Shown: positions 1 to 7,235, counted from the first letter of the stretch. The stretch is 64,000 bases of DNA from Microbacterium oryzae (GCF_030406385.1 NZ_JAUEPM010000002.1:124001-188000); one strand, 5' to 3'. The notes: a model not told the origin generated them from the sequence alone. Numbers and translations: made by a program.

Positions 1-2
1 TC

Positions 3-521
3 GACGCCGTGTATCAGCTGGACCGCCTGCCAGTGCGGACGCATCCCTCGCTTGGCGACGAGAGCGTGAATGTCGGGCGTTTCGCGGGCGGCGAGGTCCA
101 CAACATTGTTCCCGATCGCGCGAGCGCGGCGATCGACCACCGCGTGGTGGAGGCAGACGTCGACGCGCTGACCGCCTGGTGGGCCGCGCGGGTCGACGCC
201 GTCTCGGAGGACCTCCGCCTCGACCCGGTGTGGACGGATCCCGACGACGCGTGGGTGCGGAGCCTCTCCGCACCCGAGTCCGTGTCCGACGACGCGGTCC
301 CGTACTTCACCGACGCCTCCGTCCTCGTGCGCTTTCTCCCGCCGGGAACACCCATCGTCGTGTGGGGTCCGGGTGACCCCGCGGCCGTCCACACCGTCGA
401 CGAGTCGGTCTCCATCGTGGCGGTCCACCGCGCGCTCGAGCTGTTTCGCGCCGCCGTCGCCCGATGGGGAGACCTTCCGGCCGTCGATCCGGCCACCCGT
501 CCGGAAGGAACCCCGTTATGA
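3..521 (+). CDS. M20-family metallopeptidase/amidohydrolase, C-terminal part
   Basis: The reading frame is open from the window edge, so only the last ~172 residues are present. A dimerisation-domain segment (GEVHNIVPDRAS, then AIDHRVV) is followed by the C-terminal catalytic segment with WGPGDPAAVHTVDES. In ArgE/DapE/CPG2-type enzymes the His in this last segment is a metal ligand. The family hydrolyses N-acyl or peptide amide bonds with a dinuclear zinc centre; the substrate cannot be told from this fragment. Its stop overlaps the start of the next gene (ATGA), which makes it the upstream member of a coupled four-gene operon. Family assignment is fairly secure, substrate is unknown. Confidence 0.8.
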   Translation, partial: DAVYQLDRLPVRTHPSLGDESVNVGRFAGGEVHNIVPDRASAAIDHRVVEADVDALTAWWAARVDAVSEDLRLDPVWTDPDDAWVRSLSAPESVSDDAVPYFTDASVLVRFLPPGTPIVVWGPGDPAAVHTVDESVSIVAVHRALELFRAAVARWGDLPAVDPATRPEGTPL

Positions 522-1123
522 TCCCCGTCGTCGATCCTGTACCGCCGCTGCGTTGGACGCATGCCGCCAGCACGGCCTCGTGGTCCGAGAATGTGCTGAC
601 GATGATCTCGCCCGCCCAGAGCGATTGGGCCCGCGACGCCCGCTTCGCGCACCTGCCCGCGCAGCTGGACACCACCGCGCTCGTCTTCCCGGTCGACGAG
701 GACGCCGTGATCGCCGCGCGCGTCGAGGTCGTCGGCGAACGCACGACGTTCGACGCCGCCGTGCTCGTCGTCTGGATCGACGACGACCACTGGGCGAAGC
801 TGTGCTTCGAGATGTCCCCGGCGGCTGAGACGATGGTCGTCAGCGTCGTCACCAACGTCTTCTCCGACGATGCCAACGCCTCGGTCGTGCAGGGCGATCA
901 CGTTCATCTGCGCATCGCGCGTGTGGGGGACGCCTTCGTCTTCCAGTCCTCCGCCGACGGGGTCGACTGGCGATTCGTGAGGCTGTTCCGGCTCCATTCC
1001 GATGCCCCCGCCCACCTCGGCTTCCTCTCGCAGTCGCCAAACGGCGGGCCGTGCACCGCCCGGTTCTCCGACGTCTCGTACACTCGCGGGACGCTTGAGG
1101 TTCTCCGGGAGGGCCTTGAATGA
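518..1123 (+). CDS. DUF1349 family protein
   Basis: A 201-residue protein with no signal peptide or membrane segment. Its pattern (LRWTHAAS near the N-terminus, a central TTALVFPVDEDAVIAARVEV strand region, and VDWRFVRLFRLHSD near residue 160) matches the DUF1349 family, a concanavalin-like beta-sandwich of unknown function often encoded with sugar-catabolic genes. The ATG at 518 was chosen because it overlaps the preceding stop and has GGAAGGAA about 8 bases upstream; the frame stays open further upstream, but that would overlap the peptidase. The stop overlaps the following ATG. A carbohydrate-linked role is inference from neighbours. Confidence 0.75.
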   Translation: MIPVVDPVPPLRWTHAASTASWSENVLTMISPAQSDWARDARFAHLPAQLDTTALVFPVDEDAVIAARVEVVGERTTFDAAVLVVWIDDDHWAKLCFEMSPAAETMVVSVVTNVFSDDANASVVQGDHVHLRIARVGDAFVFQSSADGVDWRFVRLFRLHSDAPAHLGFLSQSPNGGPCTARFSDVSYTRGTLEVLREGLE

Positions 1124-2151
1124 GGGCCGTTGTCTACACCGGGCCGTCCGCATATCGCGTCACGGACGTTCCGCCGCCCGTCCCCGGGCCGGCCGAGGTG
1201 CGCATCCGCGTCGAGCGGGTCGGAGTGTGCGGCACGGACCTGCATGTCCACCACGCGAGCATCCCCGTCGGGTCCCCTGTCATCCCCGGCCACGAGATCG
1301 TGGGAGTCGTCGACCTCGTCGGCGCAGGAGTGACCACGGTGCGGGTGGGCGACCGCGTCGTCGTGAACCCGAACATCACGTGCGGGGTCTGCGATGTCTG
1401 CCGTCGGCGGCCCTCGATGCAGTGCCGACGCATCCGCGGGCTGGGCGTCGGCGAGGACGGCGGACTGGCGGAGCAGGTTGTCGCCCCCGAGGGGAACGTG
1501 TTTCCGGTCGGCGATCTGCCGCCGGACCTGGCGGCCTTCGCCGAGCCGGTGGCGTGTGTGCTTCACGGCGTCGAGCGCCTGGATCCTGGCGTCGGCGATT
1601 CGGCGGTGGTGTTCGGGGCGGGGCCCTCCGCAGCGATCATGGTCGCCGTGCTTCGGGCGCGCGGCGTCGGGCCCATCACGGTCGCCGCACCCGAGGGGGC
1701 GAAGCTGCGCGCGATGGGTCGGTACGGGGCGACGGGGTTCGTCGCGCTCGACCGATCTGATCCGGATTTGGCGGACTCGGCGCTGATCGCGGCTTCGAGT
1801 GACCGCGGCTTCGACCTCGCGATCGACGTCACGGGCGTGGCGGGCGTCATGGCCCTGGCGCTGCGGCACGTCGGTGCAGGCGGCACGGTCATGCCATACG
1901 GCGTCGCGGATCCGGGTGCGGTTGTTGGCGTTCGGCCGTACGATCTGTTCCTCCGCGACCTGACGATCGTCGGGTCGTTCGCACAGACCACCTCGATGCC
2001 CGCCGCGATCGCGTTCCTCCGCTCCGGCGCCTTCGATCCCCGCCCGCTAGTCACCCACGAGTTCCCACTCGAAGACTGGGCTCGCGCCATCGACGCGGTG
2101 GAGAATGATCGCACGGTGCACAAGGCCGTCATTGTCATGGAGGCCGCATGA
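1120..2151 (+). CDS. Zinc-dependent medium-chain alcohol dehydrogenase
   Basis: A 343-residue MDR-superfamily enzyme, full length for the sorbitol/threonine dehydrogenase type. The catalytic zinc site is visible as GVCGTDLHVHH and GHEIVG; the structural zinc lobe has four Cys in CGVCDVCRRRPSMQC. The Rossmann region begins near residue 165 (VVFGAGPSAA), with a slightly unusual GAGPSA in place of the common GxGxxG. It should oxidise a secondary alcohol or polyol with NAD(P)+. Neighbouring kinase and DUF1349 genes suggest a sugar or polyol substrate. The gene overlaps both neighbours by ATGA, so the four genes are probably translated as a coupled unit. Confidence 0.88.
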   Translation: MRAVVYTGPSAYRVTDVPPPVPGPAEVRIRVERVGVCGTDLHVHHASIPVGSPVIPGHEIVGVVDLVGAGVTTVRVGDRVVVNPNITCGVCDVCRRRPSMQCRRIRGLGVGEDGGLAEQVVAPEGNVFPVGDLPPDLAAFAEPVACVLHGVERLDPGVGDSAVVFGAGPSAAIMVAVLRARGVGPITVAAPEGAKLRAMGRYGATGFVALDRSDPDLADSALIAASSDRGFDLAIDVTGVAGVMALALRHVGAGGTVMPYGVADPGAVVGVRPYDLFLRDLTIVGSFAQTTSMPAAIAFLRSGAFDPRPLVTHEFPLEDWARAIDAVENDRTVHKAVIVMEAA

Positions 2152-3043
2152 GCGCTCGCGTCCAAGTCTTCGGTAGCCTGAACCTCGACATCTCGCGCCG
2201 CGTCCCCTGCTTCCCGCGGGCGGGCGACCCTGTCCGGCGTCGCCGCGCCCGACGGGCCCGGCGGCAAGGGACTCAATCAGGCGTTCGCCGCTGCGAAGCG
2301 GCGCCCGCGTGATCATGCACGGCACACTCGGCGACGATGCCAGCGGCGAGGCCGTGCGCGCCTCGCTGCGAGCTGAGGGCATCGACGCGGCGGGCGTCCG
2401 CACCGCTCCCGTCCGCACGGGACAGCGGTCGTGGTCACGGACGAGAGCGGCGAGAACCGGATCGTCCTCGACGCGGGCGCGAACGCGCTCGCCGCGGCAC
2501 CGGAATCCGATGCGTTCGCCCCGGGGGACGTGCTCCTCGTGCAGGCAGATGCTCCCTGGCCGCAGAACGCGCTCGCGATCGAGCGCGCCACGCCGCCGGG
2601 GCGACCGTCGTGCTGACGCCCGCGCCCGTCGTGGACGTCGGCGACATCCACGCCTCGCCCATTGACATCGCCCTGGCGAATCAGTTTGAGGTGACCGCGC
2701 TCGCCGCCGCAGAGCCGGGGGCCGCGGCCGCGACCCTTAGCCGGCGTTCCCGCTCGGGGTGGTGAGCCTCGGCGCGGACGGCGTCCTCTGGGAGCGAGGC
2801 GGTGCGGTTCGCGGAGCGCGTCCCGCCGCGCCGACCGAGGTCGTCGACACGACGGCGGCCGGCGACACCGTCGTGGGTGCGCTCGCCGCCCGGCTGGTAG
2901 GGGGTGACTCCTTCGAGGTCGCGATGGCCTGGGCGCTGTGCGCAGCGTCGATCACGGTCTCGCGGACGGGTTGGGCCCGCTCAATTCCCCACGAGAGCGA
3001 GATCCGCGACCGCCTTGCAAGCGAGCAGCTGCGGCATCGCTGA
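2148..3043 (+). pseudogene. Broken PfkB/ribokinase-family sugar kinase
   Basis: The gene starts with an ATG coupled to the dehydrogenase stop (VQVFGSLNLDISRRVP). The family pattern then continues only by moving between frames: SGVAAPDGPGGKGLNQAFAA near 2231-2297, GARVIMHGTLGDDASGEA near 2304-2350, VVVTDESGENRIVLDAGANA near 2430-2490, ATVVLTPAPVVDVGDIHA near 2600-2655, and VDTTAAGDTVVGALAARL near 2845-2900. The last piece is the PfkB signature 2 with its catalytic Asp. I count about five frame changes (near 2230, 2300, 2423, 2595 and 2740). All the expected blocks are present in order, so this is a recent pseudogene or a poorly sequenced segment. Residual identity as a ribokinase-like kinase is clear. 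Confidence 0.8.
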
Positions 3044-3406
3044 CGGGTAAACTCTTGCCGGTTGTACCTCACCGCTGGTAACTCACCGCTGGTCTGCGCG
3101 GAACGTCCCGCTCTTCCGCCGGACGTGCGAAGAGATTGCGAACAACTGAGGACTCGCGACCACCCCGAACCTCCGCGAACGCGGCCGCGAACCCCGTCGA
3201 TTCAAGGGGAACAGCCCTGGCTATTCGCGAGGATCCCCATAGAGTCGGAGTTCAAGTCCCTCCGTCTCGGTCACGAAAGACCGGGTGAGAAGGTTTTTCT
3301 GACCCGGCCTGCGTATACGGGAGCTGCTCGCCGAGCGTCTGTGACGGGGCCCGAGTGTCCCCTGCCTGTCTGAGCCTGTTCGGCGTCTGTCCGTCGCCGG
3401 AGGTGC
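3044..3406. other. Gene-free scar region with a short direct repeat and hairpin
   Basis: No credible gene is seen here. There is a 12-bp direct repeat CTCACCGCTGGT at 3068-3079 and 3082-3093. At 3268-3283 CGGTC and GACCG can form a small hairpin with a six-base loop, with a run of five T at 3294-3298 about ten bases later. The stretch TTCAAGTCCCTCC at 3251-3263 recalls a tRNA T-arm but does not fold into one. The position next to recombinase debris makes an old integration site plausible, which is inference only. Confidence 0.4.
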
Positions 3407-3565
3407 TCGCGCCCGCTGGTCGTCTCCGAGGATGTGGGCGTAGACGGCCATCACCCTCCTCGGGTCATCCCCGAGGTACTCCGCCACCTCGCGCACTGGT
3501 GTGCCGAGGCGCGGCCATCGTGAGGCGGCGTAGTGCCGAAGAGCGTGCGGACGGTGCACTACCTG
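3407..3565 (-). pseudogene. Relic of tyrosine recombinase/integrase C-terminus
   Basis: About 50 residues on the minus strand keep the C-terminal catalytic pattern of phage-type integrases: HALRHYAAS (the HxLRH box), then VAEYLGDD where most members have LGH, then AVYAHIL with the Tyr nucleophile position. The N-terminal and core domains are missing, and the frame upstream runs into unrelated sequence. It is therefore a remnant rather than a working recombinase. It lies between the broken kinase and the persulfide module and supports a history of element insertion and decay here. Confidence 0.6.
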
Positions 3566-3575
3566 TTGCGGTGTT

Positions 3576-3872
3576 GGGTTGGAATGAGCGCTTGATGGTG
3601 AACCCAGTGGCGCGTTCGACACGTCCGTCTTGTTCGAGGTTGTCCACCAGGTCGTTTGTCGCCGGTGTCGGGATCCCGAGGTAGTGGCTGGGCTCGGCCG
3701 GTCGCGCGGTTCGATCGGCGCGGCTCAGGAGGGATCGGAGGGCGGGCATCTCGTCCTCAGCCATCGACGAAGCTTCGCGAGCGCGGCGGCGCGTGGCGAC
3801 TTCGGCGGCTCGGTAGGTGCGGAGCGCCTCGAGGGTCTGTCGGGCGAGGGTCTTCTGCTCGGAGAGGTCGTA
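3576..3872 (-). pseudogene. Relic of MarR-family transcriptional regulator
   Basis: Reading the minus strand without requiring a start codon gives LEALRTYRAAEVATRRRARE, then MAEDEMPALRSLL, then HYLGIPTPATNDLVDNLEQD. This is the order seen in actinobacterial MarR regulators: dimerisation helix, helix 2, and the winged-helix recognition region LGI..A.T.LVDNLE.DG.VER. The wing and C-terminal dimerisation helix are lost, where the sequence runs into the recombinase relic. No good start codon or ribosome site is seen at the N-terminal side. I read it as a decayed gene fused end to end with the integrase remnant. The MarR match is by eye and moderate. Confidence 0.5.
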
Positions 3873-3968
3873 CTGCCAGCCGTGGCGGTGTCGTCGAGGT
3901 TCGTGCCGCCGTGGGTGTCGGGGTGTCTGGAGGTGGCGTTGCGTCGCGATCGATCGGCCTCGCGTCGC

Positions 3969-4262
3969 TCATGCGAGGGAGAGGAAGAGCTTTTCCAACT
4001 CGTCCGGAGTGCTGACGCCGTCCGCGGCGGGGTCGGTCATGCAGTCGCGGAGCGCGGCGGAGATGACCAGGAAGCCCGCCCGGTCGAGGGCTTTCGAGAC
4101 GGCGGCGAGCTGCTGAACGACGTCACGGCAGTGTGCGTCGCTTTCTACGGCAGTGATCACCGCTGCGAGCTGACCTTGAGCGCGCTTGAGGCGGTTGACG
4201 ACCTTCCGCTTGGCCTCGGCGTCGTGGGCGAACTCTTCGACGGTGCCTTCGGGTGCGCTCAT
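3969..4262 (-). CDS. cstR: CstR-like persulfide-sensing repressor (CsoR/DUF156 family)
   Basis: A 97-residue all-helical DUF156 regulator. The start at 4262 (MSAPEGT) is preferred over an in-frame start ten codons upstream because GGAAGGA lies about 7 bases before it. Two Cys, in AHCRDVV and LRDCMT, are 29 residues apart, the spacing of Cys31/Cys60 in CstR and Cys36/Cys65 in CsoR. The His that completes the copper site in CsoR is replaced by Ala (ISAALRDC). This favours a persulfide/polysulfide sensor over a copper sensor. It is divergent from a thioredoxin/persulfide dioxygenase operon, with two matching operators between them, so autoregulation and control of that operon are likely. Confidence 0.85.
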   Translation of the reverse strand: MSAPEGTVEEFAHDAEAKRKVVNRLKRAQGQLAAVITAVESDAHCRDVVQQLAAVSKALDRAGFLVISAALRDCMTDPAADGVSTPDELEKLFLSLA

Positions 4263-4293
4263 CTTCGTTCCTTCCGTGAAGTTGACAATCACG

Positions 4294-4309
4294 ATACCCC
4301 CCAGGGTAT
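4294..4309. promoter_or_regulatory. CstR/CsoR-type operator 1
   Basis: ATACCCCCCAGGGTAT is a near-perfect GC-tract palindrome of the ATACCCCC/GGGGGTAT type bound by CsoR/CstR repressors. It overlaps a possible rightward promoter (TTGACA at 4282-4287, TATGCT at 4307-4312, a wide 19-base spacer). Confidence 0.75.
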
Positions 4310-4329
4310 GCTGAGTCCACTCCGAACCG

Positions 4330-4345
4330 ATACCCCCGGGGGTAT
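4330..4345. promoter_or_regulatory. CstR/CsoR-type operator 2
   Basis: ATACCCCCGGGGGTAT is a perfect 16-bp palindrome, centred 36 bp from operator 1 and about 20 bp before the start of the first rightward gene. Two sites between divergent cstR and the persulfide operon fit joint repression of both directions. Confidence 0.8.
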
Positions 4346-4363
4346 TACAGATTGAGGGACCAT

Positions 4364-4549
4364 ATGTGCAGAGCTACGAAGTGCCGAACCTGCGGGAAGA
4401 CCACGTGGGCTGGCTGCGGGCAACACGTCGCAGCCGTTCGCAAGAGCGTGCCGGCGTCGGACTGGTGCAACGGAAACCACACCCGCGGTGAGGTCCAGGC
4501 CGCGCAGTCCCAGAGAGGCGGGTTCTTCACCCGCCTGTTTGGCAGGTGA
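4364..4549 (+). CDS. Small Cys-rich zinc-ribbon-like protein (paralogue 1)
   Basis: A 61-residue protein. The start ATG at 4364 has GAGGGA just upstream. It begins MCRATKCRTCGKTTWAGCGQH, so it has CxxC, a Trp and a second Cys pair ending in CGQH. This could bind zinc or carry redox-active thiols. The C-terminus GGFFTRLFGR is basic and aromatic. It is the first gene after the two CstR-type operators and is a paralogue of the small gene just beyond thioredoxin. Similar short proteins occur in actinobacterial genomes without an assigned role. A part in persulfide relay with thioredoxin is inference. Confidence 0.7.
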   Translation: MCRATKCRTCGKTTWAGCGQHVAAVRKSVPASDWCNGNHTRGEVQAAQSQRGGFFTRLFGR

Positions 4550-4553
4550 CCAC

Positions 4554-4922
4554 ATGTCGACGATCGATCTGACGGGTGAGGCCTTCGGCGACGCTGTTGC
4601 GGGCGAGGGTATCGTCCTCGTCGACTTCTGGGCGGCGTGGTGCGGTCCGTGCCGTGCGTTCGCGCCTGTGTTCGACGCTGTGTCCGAACGTCACCCAGAC
4701 GTGGTGTTCGCGAAGGTCGACACCGAGGCTGAGGTCGGCCTCGCCACCGCCAACCGCATCACCTCCGTCCCCACGCTCATGGTCATCCGTGATGGCGTCC
4801 TGGTTCACAAGCAGCCTGGCGCTCTTCCCGAACCTCAGCTCGAGCTCCTGATCAGTAAGGCCCGCGAACTCGACATGGACGACGTTCGCCGGCAGATCGC
4901 CGAATCATCCACCGCCGCCTGA
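4554..4922 (+). CDS. Thioredoxin
   Basis: A 122-residue thioredoxin with the classic active site FWAAWCGPC (Cys30 and Cys33) and the cis-Pro segment ITSVPTLMV. It starts 4 bases after the previous stop, at the ATG at 4554. It should reduce disulfides and persulfides in the cytosol. Its place between two small Cys-rich proteins and upstream of a persulfide dioxygenase/rhodanese suggests it serves sulfur-stress chemistry, perhaps releasing sulfide from protein persulfides, rather than being the housekeeping thioredoxin. Family call is secure; the specific partner is inferred. Confidence 0.93.
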   Translation: MSTIDLTGEAFGDAVAGEGIVLVDFWAAWCGPCRAFAPVFDAVSERHPDVVFAKVDTEAEVGLATANRITSVPTLMVIRDGVLVHKQPGALPEPQLELLISKARELDMDDVRRQIAESSTAA

Positions 4923-4934
4923 AAGGGCCCCGCT

Positions 4935-5054
4935 ATGTGTGCACAGATCACCTGCTCGACCTGCGGCAAGCCCGCTTGGGCCGGTTGCGGGCAGCACATC
5001 GAACAGGCCCTCGCGGGCATTCCCAACGACGAGCGCTGCAGCTGCGCTCACTGA
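4935..5054 (+). CDS. Small Cys-rich zinc-ribbon-like protein (paralogue 2)
   Basis: A 39-residue reading frame starting MCAQITCSTCGKPAWAGCGQ and ending CSCAH. It shares the CxxCGK..WAGCGQH core with the protein at 4364-4549 but lacks its basic C-terminal tail and adds a CSC pair. It sits 12 bases after thioredoxin and 21 bases before the persulfide dioxygenase gene. AAAGGGCCCC before the ATG can serve as a weak ribosome site. Conservation of the core between the two copies supports a real gene despite its size. The function is unknown; metal or persulfide binding by the five or six Cys is possible. Confidence 0.65.
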   Translation: MCAQITCSTCGKPAWAGCGQHIEQALAGIPNDERCSCAH

Positions 5055-5075
5055 CAGCGACACGAAAGCGGAATC

Positions 5076-6485
5076 ATGCTCCTCGAACGTCTCTATGACG
5101 ACGACCTCGCTCACGCCAGCTATGTCATCGGGTGCCAGCGCACCGGTGAAGCGATCGTCGTCGACCCGCGTCGCGACGTGCAGGTCTACCTCGACCTTGC
5201 CGCGAAGAACGGCATGACCGTCACCGCGGTCACCGAAACCCATATCCACGCGGACTACCTCTCCGGCACACGCGAGCTCGCATCTCGCACCGGAGCGAGG
5301 ATGTACGTGTCCGGCGAGGGTGGCCCGGACTGGCAGTACGGCTCCGGATTCCAGGACGCCTCTCGGATGATGCACGGCCACCGCATCAGCGTCGGGAACG
5401 TCACGATCGAGGCGGTCCACACTCCCGGGCACACTCCGGAGCACCTATCCTTCCTCATCGCCGACGGCGCCGCCTCCTCCGAGCCGGGCTACGTCCTCAC
5501 GGGTGACTTCGTGTTCGTCGGGGATGTGGGACGCCCTGACCTGCTCGACGAGGCCACCGGCGGTGTCGACACCCGTTTCGACAGTGCGCGCGATCTGTTT
5601 GCCAGCCTCCGCGACCATTTCCTCACCCTGCCCGACTACGTGCAGGTGCTCCCCGCTCACGGGTCGGGGTCTGCATGCGGCAAAGCGCTCGGCGCCGTGC
5701 CCAGCTCGACCGTCGGGTACGAGCGGCGCTTCGCATGGTGGGCGCCGTACCTTGAGGCCGGTGACGAGCAGGGCTTCATCGACACGCTGCTGAACGATCA
5801 GCCCGATGCCCACGCGTACTTCGCGCGCATGAAGAGGCAGAACCGTATCGGACCGGCCGTACTCGGCGAGCTCGCTCCGCTGGCCGAGTACGGTGCGTCT
5901 GAGCTTCGTGTCGACGTCGAGGCCGACCGGGTCGTCGTGGTCGACACCCGCCACCACTCCCTCGTCCACGAGGGCACCGTGCCTGGCGCGCTGAATGTCC
6001 CTGGTCTCGCGAAGGCAGCCAGTTACGGCGCGTGGGTCTACGACCCTGAGACCGAATCGCGCCCGCTCGTCTTGCTCATCGACTCCGCGGACGCCGCTGC
6101 CCGGTTCCGGGATCACCTGCTGCGCGTCGGCATCGATCGGGTCGACGGGTTCATCACCACCCTCGAAGGTCTGCCCACGGCGCAGCCCAAGACGATCGCC
6201 GCGACCGACCTGGACCAGGTCGACGCGGCGCTCCTCCTCGACGTGCGAAACCGTACCGAATACACGGCCGGACACATCCCCGGCGCCGCGCAGCTCTCCG
6301 GCGGCCGAGCCCTCTGGCGCACCGATGAACTGCCCCCCGGCAAGATCCTGACCTACTGCCAGAGCGGCGTCCGCAACAGCGTCGTCGCCAGCGCCCTCCG
6401 CCGGGCCGGGCACGATGTCATCGAGATCGAAGGAAGCTACAACGCCTGGGTCACAGCCACCGTGTCCCAGCCCGCCACGGCCTGA
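5076..6485 (+). CDS. cstB: CstB-like persulfide dioxygenase with two rhodanese domains
   Basis: A 469-residue three-domain enzyme. Residues 1-245 form a metallo-beta-lactamase fold with iron ligands in THIHADYLSG (His56, His58, Asp60), VHTPGHT (His115), TGDF (Asp144) and PAHGSGSACGK (His195). Residues 270-360 are a rhodanese-like domain without a catalytic Cys. Residues 370-465 are an active rhodanese with the loop TYCQSGVRNS (Cys428). Cys201 sits where Staphylococcus CstB has its N-terminal reactive Cys, so the order PDO, pseudo-rhodanese, rhodanese matches CstB. It should oxidise low-molecular-weight persulfides to thiosulfate and sulfite. The gene is preceded by CstR-type operators, the known regulatory setting. 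Confidence 0.9.
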   Translation: MLLERLYDDDLAHASYVIGCQRTGEAIVVDPRRDVQVYLDLAAKNGMTVTAVTETHIHADYLSGTRELASRTGARMYVSGEGGPDWQYGSGFQDASRMMHGHRISVGNVTIEAVHTPGHTPEHLSFLIADGAASSEPGYVLTGDFVFVGDVGRPDLLDEATGGVDTRFDSARDLFASLRDHFLTLPDYVQVLPAHGSGSACGKALGAVPSSTVGYERRFAWWAPYLEAGDEQGFIDTLLNDQPDAHAYFARMKRQNRIGPAVLGELAPLAEYGASELRVDVEADRVVVVDTRHHSLVHEGTVPGALNVPGLAKAASYGAWVYDPETESRPLVLLIDSADAAARFRDHLLRVGIDRVDGFITTLEGLPTAQPKTIAATDLDQVDAALLLDVRNRTEYTAGHIPGAAQLSGGRALWRTDELPPGKILTYCQSGVRNSVVASALRRAGHDVIEIEGSYNAWVTATVSQPATA

Positions 6486-6503
6486 TCGGGCTGAGGAGCT
6501 CGA

Positions 6504-6719
6504 GTGAGTACGTCCATCGTCTTCGCCATGGCCCTCGCGGTCCTGCTGGGTGTCGCACTCGGGCTCCTCGGTGGCGGCGGCTCCATCCTCACCGTCCCCA
6601 TCTTCACTCTCGTCCTAGGTACCGGAACGAGAGAGGCGATCATCTCCTCCCTGTTCGTTGTCGCCATCACCAGCGCGGTCTCCGCGGCATTCCGGGTAGG
6701 GCGGAGCGAGGTGCGATGG
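6504..6719 (+). pseudogene. Truncated TauE/SafE-type sulfite/sulfonate exporter
   Basis: A GTG start with GAGGAG upstream begins a typical TauE/SafE N-terminus: a first membrane segment rich in Leu and Gly with LGLLGGGGSILTVPI, then REAIISSLFVVAITSAVSA. The match stops after about 72 residues (GRSEVRW), whereas the family is near 240-300 residues. The frame remains open to 6920 but then only mirrors the opposite-strand VOC gene. A short piece just after the break (AGFSDLRNL) looks like the inside of a rhodanese, so a deletion may have joined two sulfur genes. TauE is a usual member of cst operons, so the operon has been cut here. Confidence 0.7.
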
Positions 6720-6737
6720 ATGAAGCAGGCCGGGTTC

Positions 6738-6763
6738 AGTGACCTCCGCAACCTCGGGTCACT
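6738..6763 (-). terminator. Hairpin ending the leftward monooxygenase operon
   Basis: AGTGACC (6738-6744) and GGTCACT (6757-6763) form a perfect 7-bp stem 7 bases beyond the stop of the last leftward gene. No T-run follows, so terminator function is tentative. It lies at the junction between the cut sulfur operon and the catabolic region. Confidence 0.4.
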
Positions 6764-6770
6764 CGTGCAG

Positions 6771-7235
6771 CTAGAGCATGGCCGCGTCATCGCCGGCGCT
6801 GGGAGGCCGCGCCTCGCGCTGCAGGGGCGACGGGCGAGCGATGAGCTCGAGGAGGTTGCCTTCGGGATCGGCGACGAACGCGATGGGCAGGCCCGACATC
6901 GGGGAAGCCCCGGGCGGTGAGATCGCACGAGCGCCGGCCTCGAGCAGGTGCTCGTAGAGGGCGTCGAGCTCCTTCACGCGCAGGCAGATGTGCCCGTAGC
7001 CGCGAGTCATGATCGCCTCGGCGGGACTTGTCGCCTGCAGCCCCGGCTGCGAGCCCGTCCGCTCGACGAGCTCGATGGCCCATCCCTCGTCCGGGTCGAC
7101 GAGGTATTGCGTGCGGATGCCGGCCGCGGTGCTGCCCAGAGGCGGAAGGGCCCGCAGGCCCAGGGCGCGTTCGTACCATCGTGCCTGTCCGTGCAGGTCT
7201 GCGACGGACAGGCCGATGTGGTCGAGCGCGGTCAT
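6771..7235 (-). CDS. VOC/glyoxalase-fold protein
   Basis: A 154-residue vicinal-oxygen-chelate protein with the paired beta-alpha-beta-beta-beta modules: LDHIGLSVADL at the start, GYGHICLRVKELD in the middle, and FVADPEGNLLELI near the end. Metal ligands of the family (His, Glu, His, Glu) have candidates in these segments. The start at 7235 overlaps the RidA stop as ATGA, so it is translated as the last gene of the operon. It is a paralogue of the VOC gene at 9628-10044 (shared EDPEGN/DPEGNFIEL-type end). Likely an isomerase, lyase or ring-modifying enzyme on a catabolic intermediate; the reaction is unknown. Confidence 0.82.
   Translation of the reverse strand: MTALDHIGLSVADLHGQARWYERALGLRALPPLGSTAAGIRTQYLVDPDEGWAIELVERTGSQPGLQATSPAEAIMTRGYGHICLRVKELDALYEHLLEAGARAISPPGASPMSGLPIAFVADPEGNLLELIARPSPLQREARPPSAGDDAAML

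Noticed and set aside
2148..3043. Programmed frameshifting in the kinase gene
   Set aside because: About five frame changes without slippery sites cannot be programmed; decay or sequence error is simpler.
3241..3300. Possible tRNA 3' end or attachment site (TTCAAGTCCCTCC plus hairpin)
   Set aside because: The T-arm would have two mismatches in five pairs and no D-arm or anticodon arm is found upstream, so no tRNA gene can be supported.
3630..4355. Plus-strand open frame of 241 codons opposite cstR
   Set aside because: It overlaps the well-supported repressor and both operators on the other strand and has no recognisable pattern.
6720..6920. C-terminal extension of the TauE-like gene
   Set aside because: From about 6771 it only reads the reverse of the VOC gene and has no membrane character, so it is not part of the exporter.
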